Assembly (NCBI GenBank): GCA_900552775.1 | Contig: USAP01000050.1 | Span: forward strand, 1-10,806 | Direction of reading: 5' to 3' | From: an uncultured Eubacteriales bacterium | Lineage (GTDB): Bacteria; Bacillota; Clostridia; UMGS1883; UMGS1540 | Length of the DNA stretch: 10,806 nt | Shown: piece after piece, positions 1 through 6,116 of the stretch | Numbering within the stretch: position 1 is the stretch's first letter | Layout of the letters: each line of letters starts with the position of its first letter | Position numbers and translations under genes: made by a program | Notes under the pieces: model-generated | Told to the model about the DNA's origin: nothing | Databases searched by the model: none | What the model saw: the letters and a program-made list of their open reading frames with translations, nothing else

Positions 1-29
1 GTTCATCCTTTCATGATACATAACATAAA

Positions 30-99
30 CGGGATTTCAGAAAAACTTATTCCGAGCATTTTAATTTCTTTATGTGCTCTGTATTTTTCCAAAATCCCG
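30..99 (-). other. Nested stem-loop after the last gene
   Basis: In minus-strand RNA three stacked helices pair: 92-99 with 30-37 (8 bp, CGGGATTT/AAATCCCG), 83-89 with 40-46 (7 bp including one G-U pair that would be a C-A mismatch on the other strand), and 75-79 with 54-58 (5 bp, GAGCA/TGCTC), with a 16-base loop. It begins 8 bases after the stop codon of the 107-727 gene. Only three U follow the structure, so it is a poor classical terminator. Bases 1-11 read AAAGGATGAAC on the minus strand, possibly the ribosome binding site of a next gene outside the window. No gene is seen in 1-106. Confidence 0.45.
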
Positions 100-106
100 C
101 TGTTTT

Positions 107-727
107 TTAAAATTCAGGGTCGTATGCCTGGTCTCTCTTTTCCCAGTAAATCTTACGAATCTCTATATCCCTTATTTTAAGCTTTGTGCAGTACGGTGAA
201 AAGCCGACATGCCCGCCTTTTAGCGGATTCGGATCTATAAGCTCTGTCACAAGCTCACCATCAACCGTAATAAAATTGTGTCCGTTTATCGCTCCTGCAC
301 AGAGAGATATCTCTGTGCCGGGAGTATATTTATAAAGCGTGGTTGTTGTATTAAGCCCATTTTCCGGGAATCTCTCAATACCGCTTTTTCCGTCATACCA
401 GCCGTTGACACCGCATATGTACGCGCTTTTGAGATAATCCGTTTTTTCGTCCCAGTAAGCGCAGTAAAGCGCATTTAAATCTCTTGTCGCGGGAAGATAG
501 CTTGAAATTTTGCAGGAAATCATAACGTCATCTTCATAGCAATCGCGCGTAAAAAGAATGCCGCCGCAATTCCCGAGTTCTTCTCCCACAAGGATTCCGT
601 CTTCAAAACTCCATTTGCCGCCCATAACCTGCCACTTTTCCGTCCAGTTCAGTTCATTTGTACCGGAGAGAAGTATCTCTGATTTATCCGGCACAATTCT
701 TTTTCCAAGTAATAAAATGTCTTTCAT
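107..727 (-). CDS. Concanavalin A-like (DUF1080/LamG-like) domain protein, hypothetical
   Basis: A 206-residue protein that appears to be one all-beta jelly-roll domain. What I see: W32...GKWSFEDGILVG (37-48), a GG-I-L-F strand at 55-59, the alternating strand DDVMISCKI (66-74), YICGVNGWYDG (104-113), NGHNFITVDGELV (148-160) and a closing strand GGHVGFSPYCTKLKIRDIEI (171-190). This order (G-x-W...G-x-L, a late V-D-G, then GxVGF and a final I-R-x-I-E-I strand) resembles DUF1080 (3-keto-disaccharide hydrolase) and LamG-like domains that bind or act on sugars. There is no signal peptide, so it is probably cytoplasmic. The ATG follows AAAGGGG with about 9 bases spacing, and only six bases separate it from the stop of the PLP enzyme, so it is the last visible gene of the scfB operon. 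Fold call moderate, function unknown. Confidence 0.75.
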   Translation of the reverse strand: MKDILLLGKRIVPDKSEILLSGTNELNWTEKWQVMGGKWSFEDGILVGEELGNCGGILFTRDCYEDDVMISCKISSYLPATRDLNALYCAYWDEKTDYLKSAYICGVNGWYDGKSGIERFPENGLNTTTTLYKYTPGTEISLCAGAINGHNFITVDGELVTELIDPNPLKGGHVGFSPYCTKLKIRDIEIRKIYWEKRDQAYDPEF

Positions 728-733
728 AATAGT

Positions 734-2083
734 TTACCCCTTTAAAATAACATCTACGGTGTTTATGTCGTAATACTCAAACATTCGGCACGCATCACCG
801 TTTATTCGTTCTCCGCTTATAACTATCGGTACGGCAGGCGGACAACCCACGGACGCATCCGAGAGCACCCTTCCCTCCGCACATGCAACGCTCACTTTTT
901 CTCCGGGTGACAGCAACGCACTCCGTATACTCATAACTCTTTCGCACACCGGTATACGGGGAGCCTTATCTGTAATTTCCGCCTTCTCCGGCACATTTAA
1001 AAGAATGCTGCAAAGTCTGTCAAGCCCATTGATGCCCGTCTGCGGCGTCAGCATCATAACAAGATAATCCGGATCCGCAAATTCACACATAATACCCTTT
1101 TCCAAAAGTATTTTGGCAATCTCTAACCCGTAATATCCCCTTTTTTTGGCATATATTGTAATTTTCAGCGGCTCATCACCGCAAAGCACATAACCTGCCT
1201 TGCAAAGCTTTTTTCTGCATTCGTCAGCCTTATCTGTAAACTCCGCCAGCTTCTCTCTGTAGCCGTCCGCAAGATATGCATTTGCCGCGTCAAGCGAGCG
1301 CAAAATAAGATATGACGGACTTGTTGAGGCAAAAAATGCCATTGCTTTTTTTGCATTATATGCTAAAATACCCGGCGCATTCTCCGATATATGCAAATAT
1401 GCCGCACCCGTCAACGCGGGCAGAGTTTTGTGCGCAGAATCGCAGCACATATCCGCTCCGAGTGCAATTGGGTGACGTGACTTAGACAAAAAATTCAGAT
1501 ATGCTCCGTGCGCATTGTCGGTTAAAAGCAAGACGCCGTGTTTATGGCAAACCTGTGCCGCTGCCGCAATATCCGCGGTGTTTCCGAGATAATCCGGGCT
1601 TGTAAGATAAACGGCGGCAGGTTTATTTAAAAGTATATTTTTTTCAATTTCTTCGGAAGACAGACGGCATGACAAAAATTCCGCACCGTTCTCTCCCGTC
1701 AAAAAATCCACCTGAAGTTCGGGCTCCAGCGCCGCAGCGGCATAAAGGAATGTTCTGTGTGCATTTCTCCCCGCCGCAATAAGCGGCCTTTTATCATTTT
1801 GACGCGCATAGAGCAAAACAAGATACAGCATGGCGCGTATGCAAAGTGATGAGCCCTCCGCGGAATAAAATGTTTTGCAAGAAAAAAGCTCTCCGGCATT
1901 TCTTTCGCTTTCCGCTATTATTCCGCCGGCTTCAAAAAGGCTGTCTGCACCGTCAATTTCAGTTATATCAAATTTTTCCGCATATTTGCCGACTCCTTTA
2001 TGTCCAGGCATGTGCAGCCGCAAAATATCGCTTTCGGCATATTTTCCGAGAAAATCACAAATCGGTGTTTTATTATTTTTCAT
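734..2083 (-). CDS. Orn/Lys/Arg decarboxylase-family PLP enzyme, divergent and short
   Basis: A 449-residue fold-type I PLP enzyme of the Orn/Lys/Arg decarboxylase family (SpeA/YaaO branch of Gram-positives). Visible landmarks: the N-terminal LHMPGHKG (23-30), an S-A-E-G-S-S cofactor-phosphate segment (74-79), TDNAHGAYL (188-196) with Asp189 for the pyridine nitrogen, GADMCCDSAHKTL (209-221) with Lys219 as the likely Schiff-base lysine, and a C-terminal-domain signature, PPAVPIVISGERIN, near residues 415-428. At 449 residues it is somewhat shorter than B. subtilis SpeA/YaaO (480-490), and the C-terminal domain looks trimmed. The family consensus DEAHGAH is DNAHGAY here, and TQ after the lysine motif is TG, so the substrate cannot be assumed to be arginine, lysine or ornithine. 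The ATG directly abuts the scfB TAG, with an AAGG site inside the end of scfB, which suggests translational coupling. Confidence 0.85.
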   Translation of the reverse strand: MKNNKTPICDFLGKYAESDILRLHMPGHKGVGKYAEKFDITEIDGADSLFEAGGIIAESERNAGELFSCKTFYSAEGSSLCIRAMLYLVLLYARQNDKRPLIAAGRNAHRTFLYAAAALEPELQVDFLTGENGAEFLSCRLSSEEIEKNILLNKPAAVYLTSPDYLGNTADIAAAAQVCHKHGVLLLTDNAHGAYLNFLSKSRHPIALGADMCCDSAHKTLPALTGAAYLHISENAPGILAYNAKKAMAFFASTSPSYLILRSLDAANAYLADGYREKLAEFTDKADECRKKLCKAGYVLCGDEPLKITIYAKKRGYYGLEIAKILLEKGIMCEFADPDYLVMMLTPQTGINGLDRLCSILLNVPEKAEITDKAPRIPVCERVMSIRSALLSPGEKVSVACAEGRVLSDASVGCPPAVPIVISGERINGDACRMFEYYDINTVDVILKG

Positions 2084-3463
2084 CTATTCATCGCCTTCAT
2101 CGCTTACGGCAAGCATAATGGCACATTCCATGCGCTTTTTGAAAAGCTCACAGCCGAGTTTATATACACCTCTTACAGAGCCTGTTGCATGATATGCGTT
2201 TGCGGCGCATCCGCCGGAGCAGTAAAGCCTTGCCCAGCAGTTTCTGCATTCTTCGCGTGCATAAACATTGCAGTCTGCAAATTCGCGCTGTGTTTCCGTG
2301 TTTGTAACACCTTCAAATACGCTGCCGAGTCTGAATTTTTCATCACCCACGAATTGGTGGCACGGATAAAGATCGCCCCACGGCGTAACCGCCATATATT
2401 CGGTTCCGGATCCGCATCCCGATATACGCTTATATATACAAGGACCGCTTTTAAGATCAATCATATAGTGATAAAACGTAAAAGGTCTGCCTTCACGTTT
2501 TCTTTGCAGCATAAGCTCCGCAAGTTCTTCATACTGTTTTTTTACGGTTTCTATATCTTCCGCCGTAAGCTCGGAGGGGTCTCCCGGAGCACACACAACA
2601 GGCTCCATGGAAAGCTCTGTAAATCCTAAATCGAGCATAGTGCGGATATCTTTTACAAAATCGGGATTTGCGTGCGTGAATGTTCCGCGCATGTAATAAT
2701 TTTTGCCGCCGCGCTCACTTACAAGCTTTTGAAATTTAGGAACAATTCTTTCCCAGCTTCCGTTGCCGGCATAGTCCACGCGGAATTTATCGTGTATTTC
2801 TTTTCTTCCGTCCAGACTTAAGACAACATTGCTCATCTCCCTGTTTGCAAAGTCTATTACATCGTCATCTATAAGCAGACCGTTTGTGGTGAGTGTGAAC
2901 CTGAAGTTTTTATTATGCTCTTTTTCAACCGAACGCGCATACTCCACAAGTTTTTTAACAACATCAAAGTTCATAAGCGGTTCTCCGCCGAAAAAGTCAA
3001 CCTCAAGATTTCTGCGTGAACCCGAATTTTCTATAAGAAAATCAAGTGCTCGCTTTCCGACTTCATAACTCATCACAGCGCGGTCACCGTGATATTTGCC
3101 CTGGCTTGCAAAGCAGTATGAGCAGTTTAAATTGCACGTGTGCGCCACATGCAGACAAAGAGCCTTTACAACGCCCGAGGTCTTCTCTTTAAGGGCACCT
3201 GCCATAGGTTCAAATGTATCGGGAGCAAAAAGAAGTCCTTCTTTTTTGAGTTCTTCCACATCGTCAATACATTCCTCTATATCAGCGTTCCCGATATCTT
3301 CTCTCGAAGAATATTTTTCGGACAGTTTTTTCACTATATCCGCGCGGCTCATATTTTCTGCCATACCTATAACGTCATATGCCACATCGTCAACCACGTG
3401 AACCGAACCCGAGCATACGTCCAAAACTATATTCATGCCGCCAAGCTTATATTGGTGTATCAT
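2084..3463 (-). CDS. scfB: SCIFF peptide maturase, radical SAM/SPASM thioether-forming enzyme
   Basis: A 459-residue cytoplasmic enzyme that uses S-adenosylmethionine and Fe-S clusters to make thioether cross-links in the SCIFF precursor encoded just upstream. Domains in order: an N-terminal RiPP-recognition-like region (about 1-80, HQYKLGGMNIVLDV...), the radical SAM core with CNLNCSYC (Cys110, Cys114, Cys117, a CX3CX2C motif), GGEP at 159-162, and the LTTNGLL strand (191-197). A complete C-terminal SPASM domain follows: Cys350-X12-Gly363-X4-Cys368, Cys406-X2-Cys409-X5-Cys415-X3-Cys419 and a final Cys438; a further Cys at 342 precedes it. No cluster ligand is missing. The length fits the family. 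The ATG has a GAGG site about 11 bases upstream. The gene is separated from scfA by an intrinsic terminator, so its expression probably depends on read-through. Very secure call from motifs plus the adjacent precursor. Confidence 0.96.
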   Translation of the reverse strand: MIHQYKLGGMNIVLDVCSGSVHVVDDVAYDVIGMAENMSRADIVKKLSEKYSSREDIGNADIEECIDDVEELKKEGLLFAPDTFEPMAGALKEKTSGVVKALCLHVAHTCNLNCSYCFASQGKYHGDRAVMSYEVGKRALDFLIENSGSRRNLEVDFFGGEPLMNFDVVKKLVEYARSVEKEHNKNFRFTLTTNGLLIDDDVIDFANREMSNVVLSLDGRKEIHDKFRVDYAGNGSWERIVPKFQKLVSERGGKNYYMRGTFTHANPDFVKDIRTMLDLGFTELSMEPVVCAPGDPSELTAEDIETVKKQYEELAELMLQRKREGRPFTFYHYMIDLKSGPCIYKRISGCGSGTEYMAVTPWGDLYPCHQFVGDEKFRLGSVFEGVTNTETQREFADCNVYAREECRNCWARLYCSGGCAANAYHATGSVRGVYKLGCELFKKRMECAIMLAVSDEGDE

Positions 3464-3490
3464 ATATCTGTTTTCCTCTCTTCGGTGTTG

Positions 3491-3530
3491 AAAAAAGGCT
3501 GCAGCAAAATTTTTTCGTTTTGCTACAGCC
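3491..3530 (-). terminator. Intrinsic terminator between scfA and scfB
   Basis: On the minus strand a 13-bp stem (arms 3518-3530 and 3497-3509, loop of 8) begins a few bases after the scfA stop codon and is followed by six U (3491-3496). The one position that is not Watson-Crick is a G-U wobble in the minus-strand RNA but a C-A mismatch in plus-strand RNA, which supports minus-strand function. Only 27 bases lie between its U-tract and the scfB start and I see no separate scfB promoter, so it probably acts as a partial terminator giving much more precursor mRNA than maturase mRNA. Confidence 0.88.
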
Positions 3531-3537
3531 CTCTAAA

Positions 3538-3678
3538 TTACTTTCTTGTGCTTTCACACTGCTGATTTGCTATGCCGCAGCTTGTTTTGCAAGCGGACTG
3601 GCAAGATGTCTGGCATTCGCCGCAGCCGCCTTTTGCACTGCACAAATTACGTGTTTTTATTGTTTTAATGTGCTTCAT
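3538..3678 (-). CDS. scfA: Six-cysteine SCIFF RiPP precursor peptide
   Basis: A 46-residue peptide, short enough to be missed by length cut-offs. It begins MKHIKTIKTRNLC and contains the SCIFF core GGCGECQTSCQSACKTSC (17-34), followed by GIANQQCESTRK. Cysteines are at 13, 19, 22, 26, 30, 34 and 41: the usual six plus an extra one at 13. It is a substrate peptide, not an enzyme; the ScfB-type maturase joins a Cys sulfur to a neighbouring residue, and the final role of SCIFF in Clostridia is unknown. The ATG has an ideal GGAGG site with 8 bases spacing (3687-3691) and a near-consensus promoter 33-61 bases upstream. It differs from the C. thermocellum peptide as I recall it in having Gly35 after the Cys34 that ends the core, where that peptide has the acceptor Thr. 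Identity is very secure given the sequence and the adjacent maturase. Confidence 0.96.
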   Translation of the reverse strand: MKHIKTIKTRNLCSAKGGCGECQTSCQSACKTSCGIANQQCESTRK

Positions 3679-3686
3679 CTTTGTAA

Positions 3687-3691
3687 CCTCC
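3687..3691 (-). promoter_or_regulatory. Strong ribosome binding site of scfA
   Basis: GGAGG on the minus strand, 8 bases before the scfA ATG. It fixes the start of this short gene and is stronger than the scfB site, in line with high precursor expression. Confidence 0.9.
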
Positions 3692-3710
3692 GTTAAAATT
3701 TCTATTTATC

Positions 3711-3739
3711 ATTATACCATTTAGTATATATAAAGTCAA
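3711..3739 (-). promoter_or_regulatory. Vegetative sigma promoter of scfA
   Basis: Minus-strand TTGACT (-35, 3734-3739), a 17-base spacer, and a perfect TATAAT (-10, 3711-3716). Predicted start is near 3704, giving a leader of about 26 bases ending at the scfA ATG. The surrounding DNA is AT-rich. The -35 box lies 17 bases past the purA stop. A second copy of the minus-strand motif ATTGAC lies 14 bases upstream (3749-3754), which may be chance. This is the best-matching promoter in the window. Confidence 0.9.
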
Positions 3740-3755
3740 TACCCACGCGTCAATT

Positions 3756-5033
3756 TTATCTGAATATAATATCGTCTCTTGCAGGACCGTTCGATACGAT
3801 TTTTATGGGATAGCCTATTTCTTTTTCCACAAACTCAATATAGTTTCTGCAATTTTCGGGCAAATCCTCATATTTCTTTATGCCGCGTATATCACACTTC
3901 CAGCCGGGAAGCTTTTCAAAAACAGGTTTTGCAATATTGAGTTTATCGGTCGTGGGGAAATCTTTTGAAATTTTTCCGTCATACTCATAGCCTACGCAAA
4001 CCGGAATCTCATCAAGATAACCCAAAACGTCAAGCACCGTAAACGCAACCTCTGTTGTTCCCTGAACCATGCATCCGTATCTTGTTGCAACGCAGTCAAG
4101 CCAGCCCATTCTTCTCGGTCTGCCGGTTGTGGCACCGAATTCGCCTCCGTCACCGCCGCGGCGTCTGAGCTCGTCCGCTTCGTCACCGAATATTTCCGAA
4201 ACAAACGCACCTGCTCCGACTGCCGAAGAATAAGCCTTAACAACCGTTATGATATCTTTAATTTCATACGGCGGAATACATGCGCCGCACGCTCCGTATC
4301 CGGCAAGCGTATGAGAAGATGTGGTAAAAGGATATATTCCCATATCCGGATCCTTAAGTGAGCCGAGCTGACCTTCCAGCAGAATCGTTTTGCCTTCTTT
4401 AATCGCTTTATTCATAAATACAGCCGTGTTGATTACATAAGGTTTTATCATCTCTCTGTATTTTTTAAGCGTTTCGAAAAGCTCCTGCGGATCTAAGGTC
4501 GGTTTATGATAAACATGCTCTATTATAAGATTTTTAATTTCAAGAGTATTTTTAACTTTTTCAAAAAGCTTGTCATCATCCTGTAAAAGTTCCCAAACCT
4601 GGAATCCTATTTTTGCATACTTGTCCGAATAAAAGGGCGCAATACCCGATTTTGTTGAACCGAACTTTCTGTCAGACAATCTTTCTTCCTCATATGTATC
4701 AAGCAGAACATGATACGGCATAAGAACCTGCGCACGCTCCGATACAACTATATTGGGTTTCGGAACCCCTCTGTCCTCTATAGACTTGATTTCATCAAAA
4801 AGTCTCGGTATATCAAGCGCCACACCGTTTCCGATAACGTTTGTAACGTTCTTGTTGAAAGAACCCGAAGGCAGCAGATGCAAAGCAAATTTTCCGTATT
4901 CGTTTACTATGGTATGACCGGCATTTGCACCGCCCTGAAATCTTACGACGATATCGGCGTCTTTTGCCAGCATATCCGTGATTTTACCTTTGCCTTCGTC
5001 TCCCCAGTTTGCACCGACAACTGCTTTTACCAT
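3756..5033 (-). CDS. purA: Adenylosuccinate synthetase
   Basis: Catalyses IMP + aspartate + GTP to adenylosuccinate + GDP + phosphate, the first step from IMP to AMP, in the cytoplasm as a homodimer. Numbered from the ATG at 5033 (425 residues): GANWGDEGKGK (7-17) with the catalytic base Asp12, GGANAGHT (34-41) with His40 (E. coli Asp13 and His41 equivalents), the IMP-site segment GSTKSGIAPFYSDK, and TTGRPRRMGWLD in the nucleotide/aspartate region. Length matches the family (E. coli 432). An in-frame GTG three codons upstream (5042) is unlikely because its only AGG is two bases away; the ATG has AAAGG at 11 bases. Where E. coli has Arg143, reached from the partner subunit, this protein has Lys (DKYAKIG). 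It has its own promoter at 5103-5131. I see no terminator after it, so some read-through into scfA is possible. Confidence 0.97.
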   Translation of the reverse strand: MVKAVVGANWGDEGKGKITDMLAKDADIVVRFQGGANAGHTIVNEYGKFALHLLPSGSFNKNVTNVIGNGVALDIPRLFDEIKSIEDRGVPKPNIVVSERAQVLMPYHVLLDTYEEERLSDRKFGSTKSGIAPFYSDKYAKIGFQVWELLQDDDKLFEKVKNTLEIKNLIIEHVYHKPTLDPQELFETLKKYREMIKPYVINTAVFMNKAIKEGKTILLEGQLGSLKDPDMGIYPFTTSSHTLAGYGACGACIPPYEIKDIITVVKAYSSAVGAGAFVSEIFGDEADELRRRGGDGGEFGATTGRPRRMGWLDCVATRYGCMVQGTTEVAFTVLDVLGYLDEIPVCVGYEYDGKISKDFPTTDKLNIAKPVFEKLPGWKCDIRGIKKYEDLPENCRNYIEFVEKEIGYPIKIVSNGPARDDIIFR

Positions 5034-5060
5034 TGAAACCACAACCTTTTATTTTGATTT

Positions 5061-5092
5061 AAAAAGCATACGGAGACGCGTCTCCGTATGCT
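5061..5092 (-). terminator. Perfect palindrome: nup operon terminator and purA leader hairpin
   Basis: Bases 5065-5092 form a perfect 28-bp palindrome (half-site AGCATACGGAGACG), giving a 12-bp stem with a CGCG loop. In minus-strand RNA four further U follow (5061-5064); in plus-strand RNA no U-tract follows, so it works as a terminator for the minus strand only. It ends the nup operon, whose last stop lies 47 bases before it. It also lies downstream of the purA promoter, so purA mRNA would start with this hairpin within about five bases of its 5' end. Confidence 0.8.
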
Positions 5093-5102
5093 CTCCTCAT
5101 AG

Positions 5103-5131
5103 ATTATAGCACACATTAAATATATTTGCAA
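5103..5131 (-). promoter_or_regulatory. Promoter of purA
   Basis: Minus-strand TTGCAA (-35, 5126-5131), a 17-base spacer, and a perfect TATAAT (-10, 5103-5108). Predicted start is around 5094-5098, giving a purA leader of about 60-65 bases occupied mainly by the 5065-5092 palindrome. It sits directly after the nupQ stop codon. No PurBox-like sequence or riboswitch-sized leader is present. Confidence 0.78.
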
Positions 5132-5138
5132 GGAAAAA

Positions 5139-6113
5139 TTACCTGTCTTCCCGGAAATAGGGCAGTCCCAAAGATGCCGGAGGCTGATTTTCCTTTTTGT
5201 TTCTCACACTTGTAAGAATAAGAACTATTATAGTAACCACATACGGAAGCATGTTGAATATAGCCACCGAGCTTCTTGAAAGACCCGAAATATATGAATA
5301 AGCTATATAAAGTCCGCCAAAAAGGAACGAACCCAAAATGCCTATATTAGGTCTCCAAAGCGCGAATATAACAAGCGCTATAGAAAGCCATCCGCGGTCG
5401 CCGAAACCGCCGTTTGTCCACGAACCGCCCGTGTAATCAAGAATAAAATAAAGTCCGCCGAGTCCGGCTATGGCACCGCCTATAACCGTTGCAAGATATT
5501 TATATTTTGTTACGTTAATACCTGCCGCATCTGCCGTTGCGGGGTTTTCACCCACGGCGCGCAGATGAAGTCCCGAGCGCGTTTTCTTTAAATACCATGC
5601 CGCGATAAGCGCAATTATAACAGCAAGATATGCCAAAAATCCATATGAAAAGAATATCGTGCCGAAAGCTCCGGTAGATTTTGCAAACGGCAGAGTAGTC
5701 TTGTAATAGTCTGCCGTAAGCTTTACGGAAATGTTTCCGCCGCCGGCAACAATTTTTGTAAGCGAACCGCCGAAGAAATCGCCGAAACCGACGCCGAACG
5801 TTGTAAGTGCAAGACCCGTAACATTCTGATTTGCCCTTAAAGAAATGGTTAAAAATGCGTATATAAGCGCCGCAAGCGCCGAGCCGATTATTGACGCCAG
5901 AAGCGGTATAATTATGCACAGTGCCGGCACGGGTGTCTGTGCGGCTCTTTCATAAAGATATGCCGCAATAATTCCGCAGCTGCCGCCCATATACATAATT
6001 CCCGGAATACCGAGGTTTAAGTTGCCGGATTTTTCTGTCAGTATTTCTCCCGTAGAGCCGTAAAGCAGCGGAATACCCTGACATATTGCTTTATTTATTA
6101 TAGTTGCAAACAT
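5139..6113 (-). CDS. nupQ: Nucleoside ABC transporter permease (second permease)
   Basis: A 324-residue integral membrane protein of the branched-chain/ribose-type permease family (BPD_transp_2), matching B. subtilis NupQ (YufQ) and lactococcal NupC in type. Conserved landmarks: GEILTEKSGNLNLGIPGIMY (22-41), the cytoplasmic ATPase-coupling loop VGENPATADAAGIN (187-200), and GWLSIALVIFALWRP (241-255). About eight to nine hydrophobic segments are visible, for example 45-54, 65-90, 155-174, 205-224, 243-274 and 287-302. With nupP it forms the membrane channel through which nupO drives nucleoside import. The ATG has GAGGAGG at 8 bases inside the 3' end of nupP, whose stop is only three bases upstream, so translation is probably coupled. 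Family sure; exact nucleoside specificity inferred from the operon. Confidence 0.93.
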   Translation of the reverse strand: MFATIINKAICQGIPLLYGSTGEILTEKSGNLNLGIPGIMYMGGSCGIIAAYLYERAAQTPVPALCIIIPLLASIIGSALAALIYAFLTISLRANQNVTGLALTTFGVGFGDFFGGSLTKIVAGGGNISVKLTADYYKTTLPFAKSTGAFGTIFFSYGFLAYLAVIIALIAAWYLKKTRSGLHLRAVGENPATADAAGINVTKYKYLATVIGGAIAGLGGLYFILDYTGGSWTNGGFGDRGWLSIALVIFALWRPNIGILGSFLFGGLYIAYSYISGLSRSSVAIFNMLPYVVTIIVLILTSVRNKKENQPPASLGLPYFREDR

Positions 6114-6116
6114 GTA

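Noticed and set aside
1846..2629. Plus-strand open frames of 90-209 codons over the PLP enzyme and scfB
   Set aside because: They are antisense to well-supported genes, have no sensible ribosome binding site, are rich in unlikely His/Phe/Arg runs and match no family I know.
3140..3696. Plus-strand open frames across the scfA region
   Set aside because: They read the complement of scfA, its terminator and scfB; the minus-strand signals (promoter, GGAGG, SCIFF core) explain the region fully.
3734..3754. Direct repeat of ATTGAC (minus strand) at 14-base spacing near the scfA -35
   Set aside because: A six-base repeat in AT-rich DNA is easily chance, and one copy is just the -35 box itself.
5034..5042. 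GTG start giving PurA three extra residues
   Set aside because: The only AGG upstream is two bases from this GTG, too close; the ATG at 5033 is better spaced and gives the usual MVKAVVGANWGDEG start.
5065..5092. Reading the purA palindrome as a LacI/PurR-type operator
   Set aside because: Its centre is G-C within ACGCGT, not the central CG step typical of LacI-family sites, and it does not resemble a PurBox; the U-tract on the minus strand makes a terminator role more likely, though protein binding is not excluded.
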